From an uncultured Bacteroidia bacterium (GTDB lineage: Bacteria > Bacteroidota > Bacteroidia > Bacteroidales > UBA932), in the NCBI GenBank assembly GCA_902788095.1, contig CADAIT010000003.1:96416-160415 (forward strand): a stretch of 64,000 nt of DNA, in the 5' to 3' direction. A program made the position numbers and the translations under genes. Below are positions 42,875-52,568 of the stretch, piece by piece. The notes beneath the pieces are model-generated. The model did not search any database, was not told where the DNA came from, and worked only from the letters and a program-made list of their open reading frames with translations. Each line of letters begins with the position of its first letter. Within the stretch, counting starts at the first letter, position 1.

Positions 42875-44194
42875 ATGGCAACGAAAGCATACCAAAAAGT
42901 TTATACCAAACTGGAAAGCATCACAAAGGCCACCGTGTCCCTTCATGCCAAGGGCGTCTCCAATGACGAACTGGCCGTCGTGGACGGACGTCTGGCGCAG
43001 GTGGTGCGCATCAAGGGAGATACCATCACCCTCCAGGTCTTCTCGGGCACGGAAGGCATTCCTACCAATGCGGAAGTCGTGTTCCTTGGAGAACCCCCTG
43101 TCCTCAAAGTGTCCGACCAGCTTTCCGGCCGCTTCTTCGACGCCTATGGTCATCCGATTGACGGCGGCCCCGAAATCGAAGGAGAGGAACGCCAGATCGG
43201 CGGTCCGTCCGTGAATCCGTACAAACGCCGCCAGCCTTCCCAGCTCATCCCTACCGGCATCGCCGGCATCGACCTGAACAATACGCTGGTGTCCGGCCAG
43301 AAGATTCCTTTCTTTGCCGACCCGGACCAGCCCTACAACCAGGTCATGGCCGACGTCGCCCTGCGCGCCGACGTGGACAAGATTATCCTGGGCGGCATGG
43401 GCCTGTCCAACGACGACTACCTGTTCTTCCGCCACAGCTTCGAAACCGCCGGCGCCCTGGACAAAATCATCTGCTTCATCAACACAACCGAAAACCCGCC
43501 GGTGGAGCGTCTGCTGGTGCCTGACATGGCCCTCACCGCCGCGGAATACTTCGCCGTGGACAAGAATGAGAAAGTGCTGGTGCTCCTGACAGACATGACG
43601 CTGTATGCCGACGCCCTTTCCATCGTGAGCAACCGTATGGACCAGATTCCGTCCAAGGACTCCATGCCCGGTTCCCTGTACAGCGACCTTGCAAAAATCT
43701 ACGAAAAAGCCGTGCAGCTGCCCGACGGAGGCTCCATCACCATCATCGCCGTTACCACCCTGAACGACGGCGATATCACCCATGCCATCCCCGACAACAC
43801 CGGCTACATCACGGAAGGCCAGCTTTTCCTGCGTGCCGATTCCGACACCGGCAAGGTCATCATCGACCCCTTCCGCAGCCTTTCCCGTCTGAAACAGCTG
43901 GTTCAGGGCAAGAAGACCCGCGAAGACCACTCGCAGGTGATGAACGCATCCGTACGTTTGTACGCAGACGCCCAGAACGCCAAAACCAAGCTGGAGAACG
44001 GCTTCGACCTGTCGGACTACGACCACCGCTGCCTGGACTATGCCAAAGACTATGCCCGGGAACTGCTGGCCATTGACGTAAACATCGGCGTCACCGACAT
44101 GCTGGATACCGCCTGGAAGCTGTTCGCCAAATACTTCACCCCGGCAGAAACCGGTATCAAGAAGGCACTTATCGATAAATACTGGGTTAAATAA
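42875..44194 (+). CDS. V-type ATP synthase regulatory subunit B
   Basis: 439 residues. It has the B-subunit pattern without a true Walker A: [31 protein letters not shown] in its place. It then reads [43 protein letters not shown] and [17 protein letters not shown]. It alternates with subunit A in the ring and supplies the catalytic Arg. ATG 42875 is 3 bp after the A stop. Confidence 0.96.
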   Translation: [439 protein letters not shown]

Positions 44195-44196
44195 CA

Positions 44197-44804
44197 ATGG
44201 CTATCAAATTCCAATATAACAAAACCTCGCTGACGGAGATAGGCAAGCAGCTCAAAGTCCGGCAGAGGGCCCTCCCTACGCTAAAAAACAAGGAGAGCGC
44301 CCTCCGGCTGGAAGTGCGCAAGGCCAAGGCCGACAGCGAGCGTCTTATCAGTGAGTTGGAAGAAGCCCTGCAGCGTTACGATTACCTGGCAGCCCTGTGG
44401 AATGAGTTCGAACCGGGACTCATCGCCATTACGGACGTGGACCTATATACCAAGAAGGTGGCCGGTGTGAAAACCCCCGCCTTGGGAGAAATCCATTATG
44501 AACTCAAGCCCTTCAATGCCTTCGTGAAGCCTGCATGGTATGCAGACGGAGTGACCATCCTCAAGGAATTGAGCCGGCTGGGCATCGAGAGCGAAGTTTA
44601 TCTGGAAAAGGCCCGTATCCTGGACTATCAGCGCAAAAAAACCACCCAGAAGGTGAACCTGTACGAGAAAGTGCAGATTCCCGGCTATCAGGAGGCCATC
44701 CGCAAAATCAAACGCTACATGGAAGACGAAGAAAACCTGTCCAAGGCATCTTCCAAAATTGTTAAAAACCGCCACGCAGAGCAGGAGGAGGGCTCAGAGC
44801 AAGT

Positions 44805-44808
<4 letters not shown>
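44197..44808 (+). CDS. V-type ATP synthase subunit D
   Basis: 203 residues, nearly all coiled coil: two long helices (about 10-70 and 125-200), starting KFQYNKTSLTEIGKQLKVRQRALPTLKNKE with the family LK pattern and returning with QKVNLYEKVQIPGYQEAIRKIKRYMEDEENL. It is the central rotor shaft through the A3B3 head. It sits 2 bp after B and its end overlaps the I-subunit start by 4 bp. Confidence 0.93.
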
Positions 44809-47044
<2,236 letters not shown>

Positions 47045-47063
47045 TCGGAATACCCGCCTATAA

Positions 47064-47098
47064 AAAAAGCCTGGTCCGTTATGCTGGCCAGGCTTTTT
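47064..47098. terminator. Bidirectional terminator after the V-ATPase operon
   Basis: An 11-bp stem (47064-47074 with 47088-47098, arm AAAAAGCCTGG) with A and T runs on both sides. It separates the convergent V-ATPase operon and yggS. Confidence 0.8.
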
Positions 47099-47104
47099 CG
47101 TATG

Positions 47105-47842
47105 CTAATATTCCCGCGGTCCGAAGATATCCGTGCCGATACGCACCATGGTAGCCCCGTGCTTCACGGCCAGCGGCCAGTCTCCGGACATGCCTATGGA
47201 AAGTTGGTCAAAGTCCTGAAGCCCCGAGTCCTGAATCTTATGAAAGAGGGCCGCAATCCGGGCAAACTCCCCTTCCACCTGCGCCATATCCTCCGTATTG
47301 GACGCCATCCCCATCAGGCCTCGAATCCTGATACTTTTCAGCGGAGCAGGTATATCTTCCTTATTTTGAGCCAAAATTGAGGATGAGGAGGCAGTTTGAG
47401 GCACTTCGTCCTTCATTTCGGCCGATTTTAAGGACGAGAGCGCAAGAATGGAGAGGATTTCCTCTTCCGTGAAGCCCTGCTTGGTTTCTTCCGCGCCTAA
47501 GTGGAGCTCCAGAAGGACGTCGATGACCTTCTTATTGGCCATGGCCCAGGCGGAAATAGCCTCCAGCAGGTGCAGGGAATCCACGGACTGCACCAGCGTG
47601 ACATACGGAAGCACCAGCTTGAGTTTGTTGGTCTGCAAGTGGCCGATAAAATGCCACTGCACATCGGCCGGCATCTGCGGAACCTTGGCCGCCAGCTCCT
47701 GCGGCCGGCTTTCGGCGAAAATCCGCTGTCCGGCTTCATAGGCCTCCATAAGCCTTTCCACCGGATGGAATTTGGAAACTGCCACCAGAGAAACATCCGG
47801 GGGCAGTTCCTTCCTGATCAGCTGCAAATTCTTTTCTATCAT
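47105..47842 (-). CDS. yggS: YggS-family PLP-binding protein (PLP homeostasis)
   Basis: 245 residues, alanine-racemase N-terminal fold. PLP is held by K24 in AVSKFHP; the phosphate loop is IRGLMGMAS and SIGMSGDWPLAVKHGATMVRIGTDIFG is the C-terminal signature. It controls free PLP and vitamin B6 balance. Between the strand ending LLELHLGAEETKQGFTEEEIL and RIRGLMG it carries about 30 extra residues (about 135-165, SSLKSAEMKDEVPQTASSSS), coded by a repeated DNA segment. The insertion lies in a surface helix region that varies in the family, so activity is probably kept. No strong ribosome-binding site. Confidence 0.92.
   Translation of the reverse strand: MIEKNLQLIRKELPPDVSLVAVSKFHPVERLMEAYEAGQRIFAESRPQELAAKVPQMPADVQWHFIGHLQTNKLKLVLPYVTLVQSVDSLHLLEAISAWAMANKKVIDVLLELHLGAEETKQGFTEEEILSILALSSLKSAEMKDEVPQTASSSSILAQNKEDIPAPLKSIRIRGLMGMASNTEDMAQVEGEFARIAALFHKIQDSGLQDFDQLSIGMSGDWPLAVKHGATMVRIGTDIFGPREY
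47363..47438. repeat. Imperfect direct repeat inside yggS
   Basis: Two related segments, 47363-47387 (ATTTTGAGCCAAAATTGAGG...) and 47415-47438 (ATTTCGGCCGATTTTAAGG...), offset 52 bp, each with a small internal palindrome. Together they account for the extra residues of YggS. Confidence 0.5.
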
Positions 47843-47866
47843 AAAAAAAGATGAGGCTGACTAAAT

Positions 47867-47903
47867 CGACTCTTCGGCAGGTGAACCTGCCTCAGAATGA
47901 CAT
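47867..47903 (-). repeat. Dispersed TGTCATTCTGAG-type repeat, copy 3
   Basis: On the minus strand ATGTCATTCTGAGGCAGG ... CCTGCCGAAGAGTCG, the variant of the family with a GCAGGT/ACCTGC hairpin. It begins directly after the yidC stop codon. Confidence 0.6.
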
Positions 47904-49784
47904 TTAGCGTTTCTTTCCTTTCTGCTTCTCCATCTCGCGCTGCATCTTCTGGGCCTGCTCCAGGCGCTGCTGCCACTTGCTCTTGGGAGCGGGCTTGCCG
48001 CTGGCTTCCGCCGCCTTTACCTTGGCCAGAATCTCGTCCGGCTTCACCACCCACTTGCGGATAATCCAGGTTTCCAGCATGGTGATGAGGTTGCTCAGCA
48101 GGTAATAGTAGCTCAGACCGCTGGAGAGATTGTTGCAGATGAAGAACATCATGACAGGCATCATGTACAGGCTCATCGCCTGCATCATCTTGGCATTGGG
48201 GTCGTTGCCGGCCGACGTCTGCTGCATGGTAATCTTGGAGTAGAAGAACATGGACAGCGCCATGAGCAGGGCAAACAGGCTGATATGGTCCATGCCCAGG
48301 ATACTGGTGCCCCAGTGAATCACATCGTCATAGGCGCTCAGGTCTTCCGCCCACAGGAAATGCTGCTGACGCAACTGGATGGAGGCCGGGAAGAAGCGGA
48401 ACATGGCCCACAGGATGGGCATCTGGAGCAGCATGGGCAGACAGCCGCCCATGGGTGAAACACCGGCCTTGCGGTACAGCTCCATGGTTTCCTGCTGCTT
48501 CTTCATGGCATCCTCCTGCTTGGGATACTTGGCGTTGATTTTCTCCATGTACGGCTTCAGGGCCTGCATCTTGGCGCTGGAGGAATAACTCTTGTAAGCG
48601 AACGGCAGCACCACAATCTTGATGAAGATGGTCATCAGCAGGATGATGATACCGTAACTGGAGATGAACTTGCTCAGCCAGTCGAACAGCGGGATAATCA
48701 CGTACTTGGTGAACACGCCGATGATTTTGCCGCCCAGCGGAATAACCTTCTCATATGCATGTCCGTATGCTTTCAGGCCCTTGTAGTCGTTGGGGCCGAA
48801 GTAGAACTCGAAGGGAAGGTCGATGCGCTCGGGACCGGGCGTGATATCGGCACGCATGAGTGCGCGGCAGTGCATGAGATCGTCCCCGGTCTTGGGCATG
48901 AAATCTATCTTGAACTCACCGTAGCTGAAATTGCCGGGAGCACGCATGATGGCGCTGAAGAACTGCTGCTGGAAGGCGAACCATTCGATGTTGTTGTTGA
49001 AACGCTTTTCCGTGTTGCGTCCGTTGCCGATGCTTGCCGGCTTGTTGTCGTCCGGGAAGTAGTAGTTCAGACGGGAGTACTGCGTCTCGTTCTTGTAGCC
49101 CTTCTCCATGCGCGGAATGACGGCGTCAAAATCCACGTCCACGCTGCCCACGTTACGGGGAATCAGGTGGCCCATGCCCACCAGGGACAGTGTTTCGTTC
49201 ACCGAGTAGGAGTCTTTGAGCAGGGTGTACTTCTGCTCGATATAACCGCCGCCGGCAAAGGGCAGGCGCATGACCACAGTGCTGTCGGAGGAGGCTTCCG
49301 CAATGTACTGGAAGGTGAATTTACGCGTATCTACGGCCGTAGGGGCATAAATGACATATCCCAGCTGGGATTTTTCTCCTTGCAGCAGATACAGCGGTTC
49401 CTTGTTATAGGTAAGGTAGTCCTTCACCTTCACGGAGTACGGCTGACCGCCGCGGGTGGTGAAGACCACCTCCAGCTTGTCATTCTCCAGGGTGATGAGT
49501 TCCGCCTCCGCACGGGAAGCGGCATTCAGCGACGAGTCCGAATACACAGGAGCGACGGCAACCTGCGGCGCTGCGGCGGCTGAATCGGCCGCGGCGGCCG
49601 CTTCCGGATGTTCCGCCCGCCAGATACTGTCCTGCTGCCACTGGGCATACGCCTCCGCTGCGGCAATGGAATCCAATTGGGCCTGATATGCCTTCTGTTT
49701 AGAAGTCTGACGGCTCTGGTACCCGAAGAACCCCAGCATGATGAGGAATATCAGGACAAAGCCAATGATAGAATTCTTGTCCAT
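47904..49784 (-). CDS. yidC: Membrane protein insertase YidC
   Basis: 626 residues. N-terminal membrane anchor (about 6-22, IIGFVLIFLIMLGFFGY), an Ala/Gln/Ser-rich linker, a large periplasmic beta-sandwich domain (about 95-345) and the conserved C-terminal insertase core with five helices: LFDWLSKFISSYGIIILLMTIFIKIVVLPF, then GCLPMLLQMPILWAMFRFFP and SLYMMPVMMFFICNNLSSGLSYYYLLSN. The C-terminal tail is very basic (QKGKKR) for ribosome contact. It inserts inner-membrane proteins, with or without SecYEG. It follows the DUF349 gene by 3 bp. Confidence 0.97.
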   Translation of the reverse strand: MDKNSIIGFVLIFLIMLGFFGYQSRQTSKQKAYQAQLDSIAAAEAYAQWQQDSIWRAEHPEAAAAADSAAAAPQVAVAPVYSDSSLNAASRAEAELITLENDKLEVVFTTRGGQPYSVKVKDYLTYNKEPLYLLQGEKSQLGYVIYAPTAVDTRKFTFQYIAEASSDSTVVMRLPFAGGGYIEQKYTLLKDSYSVNETLSLVGMGHLIPRNVGSVDVDFDAVIPRMEKGYKNETQYSRLNYYFPDDNKPASIGNGRNTEKRFNNNIEWFAFQQQFFSAIMRAPGNFSYGEFKIDFMPKTGDDLMHCRALMRADITPGPERIDLPFEFYFGPNDYKGLKAYGHAYEKVIPLGGKIIGVFTKYVIIPLFDWLSKFISSYGIIILLMTIFIKIVVLPFAYKSYSSSAKMQALKPYMEKINAKYPKQEDAMKKQQETMELYRKAGVSPMGGCLPMLLQMPILWAMFRFFPASIQLRQQHFLWAEDLSAYDDVIHWGTSILGMDHISLFALLMALSMFFYSKITMQQTSAGNDPNAKMMQAMSLYMMPVMMFFICNNLSSGLSYYYLLSNLITMLETWIIRKWVVKPDEILAKVKAAEASGKPAPKSKWQQRLEQAQKMQREMEKQKGKKR

Positions 49785-49787
49785 ACG

Positions 49788-51581
49788 CTACTCCTGTCCC
49801 TCCTGTTCTTTGGCACGAATCTGTGCTTTCAATGCTTCCAGTTTGGCTTTGGCGGCGTCGATTCGCTCCTGCATCTGGGCCTTGAGTTTTTCCGCACCCT
49901 TGGACAGGCCAAAGAAGCCGATATTGTTCTCGTAAGTCTGGATTTCCTGCTGGAGCTGGTTGAACTGCTCCTTCAGGCGATCCGCCTCCGTGAGCGGACG
50001 GCGGCCGTTTTCACCTTCCCTTCTGCCATTTCCCCTGCGGCCGCGCTGGCCATAGCCGGGGAACTTCTCTTCCATGGCATCACGATAGGCAGCCTGGATG
50101 GCATCCTTCTCCTTGAACGGCACAAAGCCGATAGCCTTCCAGCGCTCCTCGAAGTCCTTGCGGGCCTCCGCATCCTTCTCCGCATCGGCCACATACGACT
50201 TGATTTCCTCCACGAGGGCCTTCTTGGCGGCCAGGTTGCCGCTCAGGTTCCCGGGACCGGCGGGACGATTGTCGCGGGCGGTGAAGAACGCGTCGCAGGC
50301 AGCGCGGAAGCGCTTCCAGATTTGCTCGCTCTTCTTGCGCGGCACCGCACCTATCTCCTTCCACTCCTTCTGCAGCTCGATGAGACGGTCTCCGGTAGCC
50401 TTCCAGTCCGTACTGTCCTTCAGGGCCTCCGCCTCTTCGATGATGGCCATCTTTTTGGCAAGGTTCTCGTTCATGGAGTCCTTGAACTCCGAGAAAGAAG
50501 CACGCTTGCGCTCAAAGAACTTGTCGCAGGCGGCACGGAAACGCTCGTAAATTTTCTGGTTTTCCTTACGGGTGGCAAAGCCGATATTGCGCCATTCGGC
50601 CTGAATCTGCTCAATTTCCTTGCTCAATGCGTTCCATTCGCTGGAAGAGGAGATTTCCTTTTCGGCAATGGACTCCACCTTTTCGCAAAGGGCTTCCTTC
50701 TTGAGCAAATTATCCGCCTGCTGGGCTTTAAGCCCTTCAAAATGAGCCTGGTAGCGTTTGTTGATTACAGAGGTGGCCGCACGGAAGCGTTCCCAGATTT
50801 CCTCACGGAATTCCTTGGCCACAGGGCCCAGGTCCTTCCACTGCTCATGGAGTTTCTGCAGTTCCTTGAAGGACTCCACGACATCCTCATCCTCCGCCAG
50901 GGCCTCCGCCCGCTCGCAGAATTCGGTTTTGGCTTCCAGATTCTTCTTGAAATCCAGGTCACGCAGTTCGCGGTTGATATCCACCAGGTCGTAGAACTTG
51001 GTGATGTACAGCTGATACGTATCGTTTATGTCGCGGAAGTTCTGCTGCGGTACCGGTCCGGTTTCCCGCCAGCGGTTCTGGATGTCGCGGAAACGCGGGA
51101 AGGCATCTTTCATGTCTCCGGGTTCCTCCACCAGGGCTTTCAGTTCCTCGATGATGGCCTGCTTCTTGGTCAGGTTCTCTTCGCGCAGGGCTTCCTGCTG
51201 TCTGTTATATTCGGCCCGCTCCTTTTTATAGTCCATGTACAGCGCCTTGAAACCGGCCTCGATGGCGGCGAAGGGGCTCACTGGACCGCTCTGCATAGGA
51301 ACGGTAGCTTCCTCTGCAGGGGTATTCTCGTCCGGCTCTTCCACGGACGCATCCTCACCGGCTTCCGCCTTTTCCTTGGACAGCCGTTTGTAAAAAGCGC
51401 TTTTAAGGGCATCGGCCTCCTTGGACCGCTTCATGCGGTCTTCGCTTGCTGTCAGTTGTTGGAACAGTTCCGTCAGTTCTGCCAGATTTTTCTCCGCGTA
51501 ATTCACCACGGGCATCTCCTGTTCCACTTTTGCTACATCTGCGGATTCTTCCGTTACCACAGGCTTAATTTCTTCACTCAT
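49788..51581 (-). CDS. DUF349 repeat protein
   Basis: About 597 residues, soluble and almost entirely helical, with an acidic low-complexity N-terminus (1-110). Six or so tandem DUF349 units follow, each about 75 residues with the W-K-x-I/L-G motif: QNRWRETGPVPQQNFRD, LHEQWKDLGPVAKEFRE, IQAEWRNIGFATRKENQ, LQKEWKEIGAVPRKKSEQ and RWKAIGFVPFKEKD, each followed by a helix ending WxRF-like. Function is unknown, though the family is common and conserved in Bacteroidetes. The start at 51581 (MSEEIKPVV) is favoured over 51605. Coupled to yidC, 3 bp downstream. Confidence 0.85.
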   Translation of the reverse strand: MSEEIKPVVTEESADVAKVEQEMPVVNYAEKNLAELTELFQQLTASEDRMKRSKEADALKSAFYKRLSKEKAEAGEDASVEEPDENTPAEEATVPMQSGPVSPFAAIEAGFKALYMDYKKERAEYNRQQEALREENLTKKQAIIEELKALVEEPGDMKDAFPRFRDIQNRWRETGPVPQQNFRDINDTYQLYITKFYDLVDINRELRDLDFKKNLEAKTEFCERAEALAEDEDVVESFKELQKLHEQWKDLGPVAKEFREEIWERFRAATSVINKRYQAHFEGLKAQQADNLLKKEALCEKVESIAEKEISSSSEWNALSKEIEQIQAEWRNIGFATRKENQKIYERFRAACDKFFERKRASFSEFKDSMNENLAKKMAIIEEAEALKDSTDWKATGDRLIELQKEWKEIGAVPRKKSEQIWKRFRAACDAFFTARDNRPAGPGNLSGNLAAKKALVEEIKSYVADAEKDAEARKDFEERWKAIGFVPFKEKDAIQAAYRDAMEEKFPGYGQRGRRGNGRREGENGRRPLTEADRLKEQFNQLQQEIQTYENNIGFFGLSKGAEKLKAQMQERIDAAKAKLEALKAQIRAKEQEGQE

Positions 51582-51612
51582 ACGATAAAATATAAGGTTT
51601 AACAATAACTCA

Positions 51613-51620
51613 CAAATATA
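51613..51620 (-). promoter_or_regulatory. -7 box of DUF349-yidC
   Basis: TATATTTG on the minus strand, about 32 bp before the start at 51581. No TTTG at the -33 position. Confidence 0.5.
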
Positions 51621-51642
51621 AGAATAATCCGCGAAAAAAAGT

Positions 51643-51650
51643 TAATTTTG
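51643..51650 (+). promoter_or_regulatory. -7 box of trmD
   Basis: TAATTTTG on the plus strand, 20 bp before the trmD start, back-to-back with the DUF349 promoter box. Confidence 0.5.
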
Positions 51651-51670
51651 CAGGACAATTAGAACTTCAC

Positions 51671-52348
51671 ATGCTCAGAATCGATATCATCAGCGTTGTC
51701 CCGGAATTGCTGGAGAGTCCCCTCAGCCATTCCATTCCCGGCCGTGCCGTTAAAAAAGGCCTGGCGGAGATACATATCCACGACCTCAGAAAATACGGCC
51801 TGGGCTCACGCCAAACCGTAGATGACTATTCATACGGAGGCGATGCCGGCATGGTGATGATGGTGGAACCCGTATTCAACTGCATCAACGACTTAAAAGC
51901 GGAACGTGACTACGACGAAATCATCTATATGGCTCCGGACGGCGAAACCCTCACACAGGGCATTGCCAACGAACTCTCGCTCAAGGAGAATATCATTCTG
52001 CTCTGCGGCCATTACAAAGGGATTGACGAACGTATCCGGGAACATCTTGTCACGCGGGAAATCTCCGTGGGGGACTTCGTGGTAAGCGGCGGAGAAATTC
52101 CGGCCGCCCTTCTTGCCGACAGCATCATCCGCCTCCTTCCCGGCGTGCTCACCGACGAGACATCGGCCCTGAGCGATTCTTTCCAGGACGGACTGGTCTC
52201 CCCTCCCGTTTACACCCGTCCGGCCGAATTCAACGGATGGAAGGTACCGGATGTCCTGCTTAGCGGCAATCCCAAACTCATCCGCGCCTGGCAGGACGAA
52301 CAGGCCCTCCAACGCACCAAAGAACGCCGTCCCTCCCTCCTGAAATAA
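51671..52348 (+). CDS. trmD: tRNA (guanine-37-N1)-methyltransferase TrmD
   Basis: 225 residues, SPOUT fold with the deep trefoil knot. Starts [21 protein letters not shown]-binding segments are [24 protein letters not shown] and [28 protein letters not shown] (the knot), and [17 protein letters not shown] ends the C-terminal helical domain. It methylates G37 of tRNAs for Leu, Pro and Arg to prevent frameshifts. It is transcribed alone here, without the rpsP-rimM-rplS neighbours found in other phyla. Confidence 0.98.
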   Translation: MLRIDIISVVPELLESPLSHSIPGRAVKKGLAEIHIHDLRKYGLGSRQTVDDYSYGGDAGMVMMVEPVFNCINDLKAERDYDEIIYMAPDGETLTQGIANELSLKENIILLCGHYKGIDERIREHLVTREISVGDFVVSGGEIPAALLADSIIRLLPGVLTDETSALSDSFQDGLVSPPVYTRPAEFNGWKVPDVLLSGNPKLIRAWQDEQALQRTKERRPSLLK

Positions 52349-52364
52349 CATACTGACATTACAA

Positions 52365-52394
52365 TAAAGGGCTTACATCACTGCAAGCCCTTTA
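52365..52394. terminator. Terminator shared by trmD and the opposing small transcript
   Basis: A 10-bp stem (52365-52374 with 52385-52394, arm TAAAGGGCTT) 16 bp after the trmD stop; short T-rich flanks on both strands, so it can stop transcripts from either side. Confidence 0.65.
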
Positions 52395-52422
52395 CTTGGT
52401 TAGTTAGTAGTGTATTCTTACC

Positions 52423-52488
52423 TTAAAAAAGAAGAAGGTTAATTAGTTGGTTAGAAGATGCGTTTTCGCCTGCAACAGGGATTTTCAT
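52423..52488 (-). CDS. Possible 21-residue small protein inside the candidate small RNA
   Basis: MKIPVAGENASSNQLINLLL plus one Phe, stop at 52423-52425. AGAGG abuts the ATG, an unusual spacing. It is offered only as an alternative reading of the orphan transcript; the sequence gives no domain. Confidence 0.2.
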   Translation of the reverse strand: MKIPVAGENASSNQLINLLLF

Positions 52489-52503
52489 CCTCTTTTGCTG
52501 ATG

Positions 52504-52534
52504 CAAAGTTAGATAAAAGTTTTTTAACTGCAAA
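52504..52534 (-). promoter_or_regulatory. Consensus promoter with no protein gene downstream
   Basis: TTTG, 19-bp spacer and TAACTTTG on the minus strand: exact consensus. It lies 35 bp beyond the stop of the thiamine receptor gene and points at the 130-bp gap before trmD's terminator. Confidence 0.75.
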
Positions 52535-52568
52535 ATTTTTCTAAGTTTTCTTTATTAATTAAATTATT

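Larger units (their letters stand above)
52365..52498 (-). ncRNA. Candidate small RNA with its own promoter and terminator
   Basis: A perfect promoter on the minus strand (TTTG at 52531-52534, TAACTTTG at 52504-52511) has no gene after it: the transcript would start near 52498 and reach the hairpin at 52365-52394, about 130 nt. The sequence holds repeats of AACCAACTAA-type motifs (52401-52406 and 52440-52455) that can pair partly with each other. A 21-codon frame, 52488-52423 (MKIPVAGENASSNQLINLLL plus F), starts near a purine run, so a peptide is possible. I cannot assign it to a known RNA family. Confidence 0.5.

Noticed and set aside
42434-44197. 587-codon open frame on the minus strand
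   Set aside because: Antisense to V-ATPase subunits A and B, which match their families over full length.
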